This document shows, in pieces, positions 24,799 to 36,600 of a stretch of DNA of 64,000 nucleotides (the first letter of the stretch is position 1; each line of letters begins with the position of its first letter). The position numbers and the translations under genes are program-made. The notes under the pieces are model-generated. The model was given only the letters and a program-made list of their open reading frames with translations. It made no database searches and had not been told where the DNA came from. The stretch is from Krasilnikovozyma curviuscula (lineage: Eukaryota; Basidiomycota; Tremellomycetes; Cystofilobasidiales; Mrakiaceae): contig MVAQ01000034.1 of the NCBI GenBank assembly GCA_014825775.1, positions 1 through 64,000 of the forward strand. The letters run 5' to 3'.

Positions 24799-26061
24799 TT
24801 ACCATCTTCTCTCCTCTCTCTCCTCTCTTCTCTCCTCTCTTCTTTCCTCTCTGGACTCGTGGTGTCTGGGCTCACCCTCGTATCCTCCGCCATATCCTCC
24901 ACCTGGAGGGCCCTGTTGGTATCCTCCTCCATAACCACCTATATTATTGGTATAGCGAGTGGAACACAGTCAGCGAAGGACGAGTCAAGAGAATCCAGCC
25001 CAAAGCCACAGTGACGAAAACTCTGACCTGGAGGACCGCCGTATCCACCGCCTGGTGGGCCACCATAGCCACCACCTGGTGGACCACCATAACCACCGCC
25101 TGGTGGACCTTGTTGGTAACCACCTTGTTGTCGATTGGGAATAGTCGCAAAGTGAAAGGAAATGTTAGATTGCGAAGTCCTCGGTTGCATTCAAACACCA
25201 GCGCGGTAGTCTTTTTTCAATTAAAACTAGCCTTACCCCCATAGTAGTTTTGTCCGTAGCCTTCACGTTGGTAGCCTGGTTCACCGTTGTACTCCCCAGC
25301 CTGGTGCAGGTGTTCCTTGGCCTGCTCCATGGCAGCATGCTTCGCTTTCTCTGTGAAACGCAAGGTTGCAGTAGAAAACGCAAGATGAAAAGTTCAGATT
25401 AAATGCTGTAATAAATCAACGAAGCGACTGATAGTACCCAATGGGAGACTCACCACGATCGACGAAGTCCATTCCCTTGGTCTCAGCGAGTTTGTCGACT
25501 TCAGCTCCTGCGAAACCTGCGATCAATTCGAGAGCCAAAGCGTGATTGGCTGGCTTTCCTTGAGCCTTTTGGTGTTCTTCATAAGCTCTTACAGCGGCGA
25601 AACTAGCAGCTCCAGCGACCAACTCGTGAGAGAGTTTGGCTGCGTAGAAATTCAAAGAGAGGTCAATCACGACAAGAAGCCGCAACTCATCAAGGAGATT
25701 ATGCTTACCTTCATGAGGAGCATTCCAAGCCTCTTGGTACTCTACATTGGACAAAAGAAAAAAAGCCTGTCACCATCTCATCGCATGGGACGTTCTAGAC
25801 CACTGCACTTAGACGAAAACTTACGCTGCTGTTGTTGAGAACCTTCAAGGAAATCGAAAAGACCTGAGCAGCATCAGATACAAACAGCAGAAGTCAGTTC
25901 CAGTCAACAGAAACAAGGTCGAGACAGGTAAAATAGAGGCTGTGTCGATGAGGAAAAGAGACTCGCTGGGACAGCTGGCTATACGGATCCAGTTCGTCCT
26001 AGGATATGATCCATACCAACTAGAAAGACACAGAGAAAGAGATCTCCGTCTACCTACCCAT
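24799..26061 (-). CDS. CipC-like DUF3759 protein with Gly/Tyr/Pro repeat tail
   Basis: Splicing gives MGLFDFLEGSQQQQ, then YQEAWNAPHE, AKLSHELVAGAASFAAVRAY, EEHQKAQGKP and GFAGAEVDKLAETKGMDFVD. This is the core of DUF3759, the family of Aspergillus CipC, a small protein induced by stress or antibiotics whose biochemical role is unknown. After EKAKHAAMEQAKEHLHQAGE comes a repeat of GGYGGPPG-like units, then an Arg/Glu-rich end (REERREERREEREERRW). The first exon is only four bases, ATGG at 26058-26061: the 194-base intron 25864-26057 has donor GTAGGT and acceptor CTCAG, and joining gives the family-like start MGLFDF. At least five introns are present, one inside the repeat. It is divergent from the F-box gene. 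Confidence 0.85.
24984..25128 (-). repeat. in-gene tandem repeat encoding GGYGGPPG units
   Basis: On the minus strand, near-identical 24-base units encode GGGYGGPP, with three clear copies at about 25030-25105 and related copies (QQGPPGGGYG) on both sides of an intron. The unit resembles prion-like or annexin-type Gly/Tyr/Pro tails that promote self-association. Unit number is likely to vary between strains. Confidence 0.75.
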
Positions 26062-26558
26062 ATTTGTTTACTTGATATGAATGAGAATGATGTGGTTTGC
26101 TGGCGAAAAAAAGGGCTGCGGTCGTAACGCCCCTGCTTAATTTCGACGCGGGGGCGCGGGTCGCATCGACGTGATTCTAATATCATTGTTTTGGTTGAAG
26201 AAATACGCAGCTCATCATGTAGGTAAGTATCAGCTTAATAAATACATATATTTCTCAGTGGGGCTTAGCACGACAGTGAAGTAGTGAGAGGTTGCCAGTG
26301 AGTGGCGGACCAGGCACGTTTTGAGTGACAGTTTATTTTCTGCAGAGATCCGTCAAATAATGGATTTCACTCAGTCGAGAGCAAGATTCCAACCGTCAGA
26401 CACAAGAGATCTTTTATCCCAAAGGTGAAAAGTCTCTCTCGTTCCCTAGCTTCTGCTGTCGTGCCCAACGATTAGTGACTGATCGCACGTATGGTTGGTT
26501 GACTTATAATTAGCTCTGCCTCCGTTTTCGCTGCGTGAGACCCTCCTTGCTGGTTGCG
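26062..26558. promoter_or_regulatory. bidirectional promoter between the CipC-like and F-box genes
   Basis: These 497 bases separate divergent start codons at 26061 (minus) and 26559 (plus). The part next to the CipC start is GC-rich (around 26125-26165), the middle A/T-rich. No specific operator was recognised. Confidence 0.5.
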
Positions 26559-27802
26559 ATGGAAGAACTAGGAGCCTTCTTGAAGTATTCCATCTGGAAA
26601 GGTGCAAAGAGTCAGTATCAATTTTTGGAAATTCTGCGGTATTGTTTTCATTTTCGCCCCTCTCCACTGATGCATCCAATCACCGCTCACCTAATTAAGA
26701 AATCAAAACTATCGGTAAGCCAGCTTCAGAGGAAGTCATCCCCATCAACGAACAGAACCCTAAAGGGATCTGCATTCTGGAGGTTCTGCCGTTCGAGATA
26801 CTTCGACAGATTCTTAAACATGTCGTTGTATCTGGCGAGCCGTCGGAGCTGGTTCGAGTGTGTAAGGTCTTTGGGGAGATATGCCAAGGAATCATCTGGG
26901 AGGAGTTGAAAATCATGAACGTTACCTCGTTGAACAACATTATGAAGCTGCATTCGACGCCAAAAGGCGCTCGACTCTTCGGTCAAGTCCAACACCTTCA
27001 TCTCAAAGTCTTCACCGCTCCACCACTCCCAACTACTACGATGTCCCCAGTTAAGCATAGACGAAACTCAAGCGTCGCACGGGTAACAACTCCAGCGCCT
27101 GCTGCAGCCTTCGACTTCCCCTTCACCGCCGCATCAAAAGACTTCCCCAACCTCAACTCCCTGTCCATATCTTGCAGTTCCGAGCTGAATTTAACCAAAA
27201 TCCTCGAGATCAGCAATACGGTCGTCCGACTAGCGCCAGTCAAGCAACTCACTTCCGACTGCGCCTGGCTCTATCCCATCCCACCTGACATGCCGCCCCA
27301 CTTCTGGCGAGAGGTCAATTGCCACTACGATATGTTAAAAGGCTTCTTGTCAGGATTGGAGTCACTCGATATGGGAACTCGTGAGCTAGCCGCCTGGATC
27401 AAACAACTCGAGAAGTATCCACTGAAGAAGCTCACATCAATCTCATCCACCAAGTCCGAAGTCAGCGCCTGTATCTCTCCCTTCCTTCATATCCTTCTCA
27501 ACAAATCCCATCAAGGCATTTTTCCCGCACTAACTCATGTGCTTGTCGTTACGGGAAAGAAGACATTCGTCCAGAACGAGGCTAGCGATGTTATTGGTGC
27601 CGCCAAAAGGGTCTTTGATCGATACGGTGCTGAGACAGGCTACACACCAGAATGGGAGTTGAGGGTTGCTAATAAGATAAATGGTGTAGCAGTGAAGGCT
27701 TCTGACCTGGAGTTCTTGAGGAGAGTAAAGAACCTCGAGCTCAATCCGGGTACGCTGGATATGGGTGTTGGGATTGGGATCGGATTCCGGGGTAGTCGAT
27801 GA
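26559..27802 (+). CDS. F-box protein
   Basis: Exon 1 (ATG 26559) encodes MEELGAFLKYSIWK. An intron with branch sequence CACCTAATT joins it to EIKTIGKPASEEVIPINEQN. The F-box follows at about residues 40-80: ILEVLPFEILRQILKHV, then ELVRVCKVFGEICQ. F-boxes bind Skp1 in SCF ubiquitin ligases. The remaining 300 residues hold no WD or classical leucine-rich repeat I can name, though short Leu-spaced segments (FPNLNSLSIS, LSGLESLDMG, LKKLTSIS) suggest a degenerate LRR-like fold. The substrate is unknown. The upstream TAA in this frame just before the acceptor rules out a start without the intron. The gene ends 329 bases from the convergent serine-rich gene. Confidence 0.8.
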
Positions 27803-28130
27803 GTTCATAAGGTAGGTTTCTTCCCTTCTTTCCACCATGTCCACCCGCAGCGTAAGACCAATTCATCTTCTTGTCGCTAGTATCGCCATCGTCTTGAATT
27901 GTCTCATGTATTGCTGCTTGCGACGGATCTCTGGTTAAAGCAGACGAAGAAGAACAAACAACAAATATATGAGGATACCTCGACCATTTGTACAATCCAG
28001 ATAACCAACAGATACCCTAAAAACATTGAAAGGAAAAATATTTAGGGGAAAATGAGTGTCCTTGAGGTTGAAAGAGTTTTCAGAGAAAGCCCATAAAGCA
28101 GTTTAATGTCCGTCACCGACCATAGCTGTC
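27803..28130. other. intergenic region between convergent genes
   Basis: These 328 bases form the 3' flanks of the F-box gene and the serine-rich gene. They are A-rich around 28015-28050. Nothing else was recognised. Confidence 0.45.
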
Positions 28131-30552
28131 TCAAACGTTCCAGACGTTCCAGCTAGACCTCTTCTTCTGTTGTGCCTTCTCAGATACCGGTGAAGTAGTG
28201 GAGACCAAAGGAGTCAATCCGATGAAGGCTTGAGAGGCCTTGGGTGTGATTTGATTCGAAGTCGTCGTTGAATTGGAGGGTGAGGAGGAAGGTGACATAG
28301 AGATAGAGTCCTGGTTGTCTCGGACAGAATCGATGACAGGGGCAGGAATGTTGATGGCCATGGAAGGTGCGACAGTGAGTGAGCTCCTCCTGGCTTCTCC
28401 CTTTTCAGAAAGTTTGAACGGTGGGATGATCAAAACTGATTGTGACCTGTGCCTGATGATCACAGGTGGGTCCGTTGAGTCGTCGGTGGAAATAGGAGGG
28501 AGGTGTAGCATCATTGAAGGAACTATAACCATTGATTGATGTCTCGTTCTGCCCTTCGAGATTGGGTTGATGAGGATCGAGTTCTTCCGGTGCTGAACCT
28601 TCGGCGACCAAGAGTCACTCTCAGTCTCGGCATCACTCTTACTCCAGTCACCACTCTCACTACTGGTCCCATCCATACCCAGCCTCGCGGATCTATGACG
28701 TGGCCCCCCGTATTCATCTTCATCATCCCCATCATCTACCGCATCCTCATAGTCCGGGCAGCTTCGACGATGGGCAGCTTTGACGTTGGGTGCTGAGAGT
28801 GTCCTTTTGTGAGCTGAACCGAACTGTCTCCTGACAGTATTGCGTAGAGTGAGGTCGCCATCCTTCAGCACTTTGGGAGTCGTCATGGGTGAGATGTTGT
28901 TAGTAATGGACGTAACAATGGATAAGCTCGAAGGTTTCGATTCATCAGGGGTAGATGACAGTGATGAAAATGAGGACGAGGTGACGGATGTATGACCTGG
29001 ATGTTGGTAATTCGACGGCGGAGTGTAGTTTCGGCGGAATGATTTGACGGTAAACTCCCGGGACAAGCCGGCACCAGCACCTAGTTCAGCTACAGGTAAG
29101 GCATCCAGTCGATTTTTAGAGGAACTCCTAGACGATGAGTTCGATTTCGAAGGGCTCCACCATGGTTTGGTAGCGTTGGATTTAAGCCTCTGGCCCGGCG
29201 AGCGAGCAGGTGAGACACTGTTTGAGAACTCAGTCGCACTTGTCGTTGCAGTTGATGCTGAGGATCCTGAAACTGTACGAACGAGTTCGACAGTCTGCAC
29301 ATGAGGCAGCACATTGTTGCTTGGGAAGACTGCATGCTGTTGTAGTGGATTGAGAGGTGCGAGATGGCTCGACCTGAATTGTGACGGCGATGAAAGAGAT
29401 TCGCTGGTAGAGGAGTCATCGTAAGACTGTTCTCTGAATGATGTAGGGCGAGGTGAACATGTTCTGTTGGCAAGGACGGGAGAGGCAGGAGGGGATATGG
29501 GACGTTCCACTCCAAATAGGTGGTTGTAATGCTGATGTCGATCGCGAGGTGAGCTACTTGAGTCCGAAGCATATGTGGAGGTCCTGTTTGGTGGCTTGTT
29601 GGGGAGTTTCTCGCCAGCACTTTTCCTCATATCCTTCGACTTCCGCCTCTCCTTCTCCGCACCGCTGGTGAATAGGAAACCTGACACCTTCTCAATCGAG
29701 GGAGATATAGATCCACGCCTAAACAAACCAAACCTCCCAAGCTGCTTTCTCACTCCAGGAGTCACTGCCATGCCTAACGTATCCAGAACGCCTTCTTCGG
29801 GAACGACTGAGGTAGAACCATTAGCGGCGTGGACATCGAAAGAAATTCTCATTTCGTTGGCTGGCACCGATGTTGAGAGATGTTGATGTTGAGAAGGTGA
29901 TCCCATTGCCCTTAGCGTTGGCAGGTTGTCGGTCCACGTTGTTGATCGCGTCGTAGAGAACGAAACAGGACGTGGTCGCGAAGATGAGAAACTGAGTCGT
30001 GGCTTTGAATTAGGACTGGAACACCATGAAGACACACGGTAGAAATTAGTTGCAATTCTCCACGGTAAATGCAGCAAGCTAATTGTATCTACGGGTGACT
30101 CACAGGGCAGATTTTGGGGTTGTTTCAAAAGCGACGTCGCCAGTCATTCTGATTTCCTTCACTTTCGGCTTGAAGAGGTTCCACGAAGAGCTCCTCTTTC
30201 CAGCATGACTCGTCCTTCTCGCCAGGATTGCAAACTTCTCGTTCTCCAAGTCAAAAGGCTCTTCCGAGAAAGGGCGAAGAGACGTGACATGGTTGATATC
30301 GACCCCAAGAGCACTTGTTGTATTGGCTGTCCTTAAACCAAGAGGTTTTTGTTGGATCGTTCGAATATGCTGATCTAGATCTGAGGCCGAGGAAAGTGTC
30401 TCATCGCTAGTGAGTAGCAGATCGAGATCGTATTGCGAAAGCGACTCGTCGCTGGTATTTTCGTAGAACATGGAAGGACCTGATGGCCTCGTTGGAGAGA
30501 GCATTGGCTGTTCCATTTCTTGGAGTGCTGGTAAAGGTTGAGCGATCTCCAT
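28131..30552 (-). CDS. serine-rich protein of unknown function with R-x-x-S repeats
   Basis: I do not recognise the family. The product is about 770 residues in two main exons (intron near 30017-30105), starting at ATG 30552. It is rich in Ser, Pro, Thr and Arg and probably disordered. Near the N terminus is KRSSSWNLFKPK and at the extreme C terminus KKRSSWNVWNV, a related motif at both ends. About residues 570-690 hold four spaced motifs: RKNSILINP, RHQSMVIVP, RSQSVLIIP and RRSSLTVAP. Each is a basic residue, Ser, three hydrophobics and a Pro, fitting AKC or 14-3-3-type phosphosites. No membrane segment is seen. A signalling or cytoskeletal substrate is a guess. A short upstream ORF lies in the leader. 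Confidence 0.7.
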
Positions 30553-31556
30553 TATCAAGCAAACGAAGATGGAGCCTGGGAAATTCGAGGGTAAGCGGGA
30601 GGTCTCTCTTTAGCACCAAATTACAAAGGTTGCTTCTGCAAAGATAAGACGGATCAGCATTTATCAGCACAAGGTGAAATTGAGGTACAACCGTACCTCT
30701 GCGAGCCATTCAACTGCAGATGGGGCGGGTAACCAAGGTATTACAGTCGTGTGGGCACGTCGTCGCGTTTTTGACTTTGGCCTGTGGGGACGGACAGGAG
30801 GAAATACGAATAGGAGGGGATGAAGAGGTGGGGGGATAAGAGGTGGTGAGATGCCCTTTTCTTCTCTTGCTTTTGTTTATCTGTGCAGGGTCGAGGGCAA
30901 GGCAAATTGAGAGAAGGAGTTGGGTTTCAGCAAGCGTCACTGGAGAGGGCGTGTGACGCCCCCTTCGAAGATGAAACAGTTACTCACTGTAGGAAAAGTC
31001 CAGTAAAATAAACCTTTCAAATGCAAACCTACTGCACGTCTGCTGGCTCACTTTCAGATGCTTGGGCAGTCGTTCGTCTGCTTTTACGAAGAATTCTTTT
31101 TCGTCCATTTCTGGTCGTGGTTGCGGTGGCGTCCAAAACGGGGCCGTTCCAACGAAAAACTAGGGTCCGACACCTGCTTTCGAGGGTTGCGCTCCCCCCA
31201 ACGTGAGTCGGGCTCTGTTTCTCTTTCAATATCATCCGTACTGCGACAATAGAACAGCTTGTTTTTCTCCCCGTAGTCGTTTGCTGAGGCCCTTGATTTC
31301 TCGAGTCAATTTCGAAAGCTATGCGTCCGCAGAAGATCAGCAACTACAATGAAAGTCTCTCTGGACATCTTCACATAATAAATCTTTGCCCTTCAGGACG
31401 ACCGAGTAAAGACTGGAAAAATATTCAGAAATGTCCCATTGCGTTGAAGGGCACCTGACGCGACGAAACAAAGCCAGGACGCTCGCATGCCTAAAGTAAA
31501 GCTAACAGAGAGCAGCAAGCAGATTTCTAGCGGAGTGTATTAGTGTGACGACCAGT
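30553..31556. other. 1-kb intergenic region: leader of the serine-rich gene and BUB3 3' flank
   Basis: On the minus strand, an ATG at about 30710 (context GAATGGCTCGCAGAG) is followed by a donor GTACGG and an acceptor CTTTGCAG near 30638. Spliced, this gives a short upstream ORF of about eleven codons ending before the main ATG at 30552, so the leader probably has an intron and a uORF. The rest shows only small unsupported open frames. No repeat or RNA was recognised. Confidence 0.4.
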
Positions 31557-33235
31557 TCAGATGGACTTCGGCTGTCGTTGAAGGAAAAAAAGCAGAGTAG
31601 AATTAGTCGCGTCCAAGCCCAACGACGCGACGAAATCGCAAAAAGAGCGTGATTGGGCATAAGAATAAGATGAGAATGCGTGCTTACCCTACAATCCTCA
31701 CCGATATCTCGTATCAGCAACCCGACCTCTCTGTTGACTACGCCCTCTTTTTCTTCATCATTATCCCATCCATAGCCCGTAGCAATCGCCACATATCTTC
31801 CATCTGGACTGAAACTGAGTGCAGATATCGAATTGCTGAACCTGGTATACTGCTTCATTCTTTTCTTTGCCGACAGGTCCCACAGCGAGATTGTTGCGTC
31901 GGAACCACCAGAAAGGAAAGTGTTGTAGCTGTGGGAGCCGCCAAGTTCAGAAGACAAGACCAGAAGGAAGATACGAGTTAGTTGAAGAGATCGGGACACT
32001 CCCGATGACAGAGCAGATTTAATGCGGTACACTCACTTCGGATGGTAAGCTAGAGCATTGATGGGATAGACGAGATCTACTCCATCTTGAGGTTTTCTGT
32101 GGCACCTGTAGGAATGAAAATAGCGTAAAAATACACGGTCGAATCCAGTCTGAAGATGCTCTTTGTTACGAGCAGTGTGTAGTCAAGCGCTAAATCGTCG
32201 CAAGAAAATTGCCCTCACCTATACGCGTATTTCTTTCCTTGATCGGCCTCACTGAAATAATCGACAGAAATACGTCCTTCTATAGAGCTGCTTGCCCATC
32301 CTACCAGAAGCAGCAAGTAAGTCTGTCAGACTGCCTAAGAATTCGTCTTTCTGAATGAGTGCGCTTACCTTGACCATCCTTCATACACGCAATAGACCGC
32401 GTCATGAACTTGAGGGAAGATTCTCGACGTTGTTCAGGTTCAGAGAGATTCCTAAGATCCCACACATGAACTTGGCGATTGGCCATCTGCGGGACGGAGT
32501 GAAGTCACGGTCGCGTAAGAGGAAGAATGGCCGTTTAATCAACGTCAAACATCTTGAGTGAACAACGGCAGTAAACATCTTCAAAGAGAGTGTTCATCTC
32601 CAACTCACCGCGATAACAACTCTGTTTCCCACACCGTCCATGGCGAACACTTTCCCAGGTAGCCTCCTCAGCTCTCCACCACCTTGATTTCCACTTCTAG
32701 GATCCCATACACCCATAGTGCTATCCCATGATCCAGTAACCACAATGCCTTTAGCTTCAGCCCAGTAAACACACCGGATTGCATCCGAGTGGGAACCCAA
32801 CGAGGTCGACGTCTGCGTGTTGAGGTCCCATTGACGAAGGTGCCTGTCTAGACCACCTGTGTACGCTGTTGATGAGCTGGGGTATGATAGGGAGAGTATA
32901 GGAGCTGGCGCTGAAAGGCTGATGAGCAGGTCAGAGGGAAAAACAAAGTCAGAAACCTCACGTTTGTTTCGAATCCACAATCCACAAACACAGCAGGAAG
33001 GTTTTGTTGTTCTTACATTGTAGGAGTGGCTTGAGTAGCCACGTCATGAAGTTGCAGTGTCTGTCATTGGCAGTGACAAACGTCACTAGTCAGCCAAACC
33101 ATCCATTTGAAGAGAAAGCCAAGAAGACACAAAGTTGCCTACCGAGTCCCATCCTCCTACTAACAGGTGATTTGAATCCGGAGAGAAGGATGTCGACGAG
33201 ATTGTTTCTTTAGGAGCCTGCAGTGTTATCTCCAT
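31557..33235 (-). CDS. BUB3: BUB3, WD40 spindle assembly checkpoint protein
   Basis: ATG 33235 starts MEITLQAPKETISSTSFSPD, then LLVGGWDS, as in BUB3. Repeats follow: TAYTGGLDRHLRQWDL, GIVVTGSWDSTMGVWDPRSG, MANRQVHVWDLRNL, the insertion YAYRCHRKPQDGVDLVYPIN, FLSGGSDATISLWDLSAKKR and ISALSFSPDGRYVAIATGY. These blades and the CHRKP segment match BUB3 better than the related RAE1. BUB3 binds phosphorylated MELT motifs at kinetochores and recruits BUB1 and MAD3/BUBR1. The last exon ends GEDCRPKSI then TGA at 31557, close to the usual end of BUB3. At least six introns are present. Length is about 340 residues, normal for the family. Confidence 0.92.
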
Positions 33236-33611
33236 CGTTATAACTGGTTCTGTTGCGGATGAGAGGCGACCCAGCGTTCGCAGGCGTCAATTCAGAAAAG
33301 CAAACTCGTTGGCTTGGGTGGCGGCGATATAACACAAATAGCTGGCTTTGGAAAGTGTTTGTTTGAGCCAATAAATCTCGTTAGAAATGGGATAGGGTAT
33401 GTATATTAAGAAGATCGTCAACGGAAGAACTAGCACGCAAGCGCGTTCGTTAAGAAATGGGTATGGTCGTGAATAAACGAAGCGCAAGTCAGAGGATAAT
33501 GAAAGCGTGATACGAGTAGAACAAGAGAGCAAAAATACCGTTACGAGTAGCGTAAACAAATGCACGAAAGAAGAGAAGAGAATGGGATAAAGTTTCGCGA
33601 GGGCACCATCG
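33236..33611. other. intergenic region: BUB3 promoter and BTB gene 3' flank
   Basis: Both neighbours are on the minus strand. These 376 bases hold the BUB3 promoter next to the end of the BTB gene. No feature was recognised. Confidence 0.45.
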
Positions 33612-36600
33612 CTATACAAGGCCAACTACAACAGTAGCTCTCAAGCTCTGTAGTCTGCCATCCTTTGGCAGATCGTAGATCATTCCGAGAACACCATCCT
33701 CAAGGTTCTCGGTACCGGCCGGTGGATTGACGCTTAGATATTCCTCGCTTCTCAGAGAGCTGCTCTTCCAGCCCCAAGATTGAGAAACACTGAACTGATC
33801 AGGAGCCGATGAGAACCTTGTCAAAGCCGTTCCAAGTGCTGAGGGGCATGAGATAGAAAAGAAGCACTTGATAGTCTTCCTTGGATCTCTGTAAGGTGAC
33901 TGAAGTGGTTGTGGTGATGAGGACGAGGAGGACGATCCGCTCGTCAATGTGGAGGAAAGAGTGACAGAAGTTGATGAGGTTGACATGTGTGGGCGACTTG
34001 AGGAAGCTTGTCCTTCGTGGAGAGGCGGCATATAGAAGCCAGCAGTGGGCGATGACGACATGGTACGGGTCAAAGGTGGCTGGCTGGAATTGAGGAAGCC
34101 TGAGGAGTTTGGCGCAGAAGTTGACAAGACAGGTGACGACGGTGAAATGTTGTCGGGAGTCGAGGGCCTCCTTGAGTCAGACAAGTTTGAACCTGGTGTA
34201 TTGATGGTAGAGGTCTTCGGCGGTACTGAAGCTGGTGGGAGGGGCTCCAGCATCGATTGTCTGTGGAGATAGACACCAAGCTGGACCTGTTTGTCCTTCT
34301 TCCTAATGGTTTGAACATACACATTGAAGAAAGAACCAGCGTAAAAGACGGTAGAAGAGTACTCCCGCTGCTTTTCTTTGAGGTCCGCGATACCCCAGAA
34401 TTCGACAGAGAACCGGTACGGTTCGTAAGTCGTCCAGCAGAGCTCCTTTGGAATTGAAGATCCAGTGTCGAAAGAAGATCCCTCCAAGATCTCACTGCCC
34501 CTCTTCGCTCTGATACCGATCCCGAAAAAGTCCTCTTCCAAAGCTGGTAGTGTAGCCTTGGTTCGAGTACCACTGATACTCATGTTGGGGGGACCATCGG
34601 TCAACGTAACCTGAGATATTGGACCAGACAGAGGAATAAAACCACCGCTCTCACCAAACCGATGAGTGTCATCAGAAGGTACTGGCCAGAATGTCTTTTG
34701 CTCAGGCAAACCGTTGCCACCCAACAGACCAAATCCACCAAAAATTGAAGGAGAAGAGGTGTTGGAACCGAAACTGGCGCTGGAGCTTCCCGAGACGTTT
34801 CGTTTACCCTTTCGGTGAGAAGTTGGAGGAGCGTGGTGACTAGTGGTAAACCGGCGGAGCTCTTCAGCAATCTCAGCTGTAGAGCAGGTGATTTTGAGTT
34901 CGGCTTCAGGCTTGGGCGTTGATGGCGTTGATGGGCTTGTCGCGATGGGCGAGGATGGAACGGTGCCTACTGGTGCTGATGACTGAATGCGGGAGCGAAG
35001 TTCTTGGTGCCTCCATAGAGAAGCCTGAAGAATGGGCAGTGGAGCGTACGGGATGCCCGTAGTTGGCGAGATATCCCGCGAGATGAAAGATAGTTCGTCG
35101 AAGGTCTGACAGGAAATACAGCAGGCTTCAGAGCCCGGATCACTAGAAGAATAAAGCAGAGGGTTGGACACACCATATGAGCATAATAGATGCCTCTTCC
35201 AAACAGCTCTTCCATCTCGGCATCTTCATCAGCTAGAACCTCCTCGTCCAGCTCCCCGTCTTCGAAGATATCACTCATTCCATCGTGCTCCAAGAGGAGT
35301 TTCTCCCTTTGTACCCTTCTCAGTTCTACTACCCTCTTCGCAAAAACGTATCTCTCCCATTCATTCTTGACAAAAAAGGCGTCTGAAGAAATCACAGCGC
35401 GACACCACGCTGCAGGAAGTCCACCGACTCCCCATACTGGAGACAACGCTGATGAGTTTGAAGCGGTTTTGGGAGTATCAGATGAGACAGATGGTCTGGG
35501 TGGTGTTGGTGGTTGGGAGGTAAGAAGGAATGAAAGTCCAGGTATCGCTGTAATGGGTTGCTGTTGTTTTCGATTGAAGTTGAAGGAAGAGTAGTCGTTG
35601 TTTTTAGGAGGTGACGAGGGTAGAGTGAGCGATCTTACATGTTTAGGGACAGTTTTTTTGGGAGGCTGTAAGACACTGAGTTGACCGAAGCTAGATTCGA
35701 GCATTGCTGGGCCAATCATCTCGGCACGTTCTTCGGCCTCCATCACGTCCCAACCCCATCTAGCTAACCAGCAGGCGCAAGCTTCGCCTATTTTCCCAGA
35801 TGGGATACCGTAGAAGTAGAAAGGTGGGGAGTCTTCGTCCAGAGGAACAGTGAAATTTGAAAGTGATGGCGAAGGTGATTCTGAAGCGGTGGAGAACGCA
35901 GGTGAATTGGGTGTCTTCAGAGATTCTGTCGACAAAAAATCGACGGACTCTGAGTCTGCTTTTACGGTGAGTTCGTCTTCCATCCTCTCCCTCTTGACAC
36001 CTTCTTTGACAGGCGTAGTTGCGGAATTATGGGCCGAAATGTTGCTGTCCATCGATTTGTCCTTTATCTCGTCCAAACGGACCTCGATGTCTCGTGCAAT
36101 ACTCTCTAAGCCTACAGCACCACGATTGTCCTCGCCGTAAAGATCTGGGCCAATCCCTTCACCGATTGAGAACCGCAGGTATGTCGTCACATTGAATGGT
36201 GAGACAGTGCCGATGATGGTAGTGAGGACTGATTGAGTCAACGACGGCAGACCTAGGTAAATGGAAGTTGCCAGAAGAGAGAGGAGAAATCGAGCAGTTG
36301 CTGGTTGCTGATGTTGGGGAGGCTGGGTAAAGTTGAGAGGGTGGGTCGTGGGAAGCGGCGGAAATGACGGTGTGAGGGGATGCGTTGGCGTGGGATGATT
36401 CGTCGGGTTGATGTATAAGTCACTTCCACCGGCATAAAGACGTGAGAGTATGAACTCGAAGGCAGGCCGGGTGATGTTGTGGTCGTCAAACTGAAGGTCT
36501 ATCGTCTGTATGTGGAACGAGGAGCCATGCCACGGCCTCTTAGTCGAGGGACTCGACTCTTCAGAGAAACCACCGAGAAACAACGAATGAAAGAATCCCT

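Noticed and set aside
31557..33235. RAE1/GLE2 assignment for the WD40 protein
   Set aside because: The N-terminal start, CHRKP segment and C-terminal end match BUB3; RAE1 has a longer N terminus.
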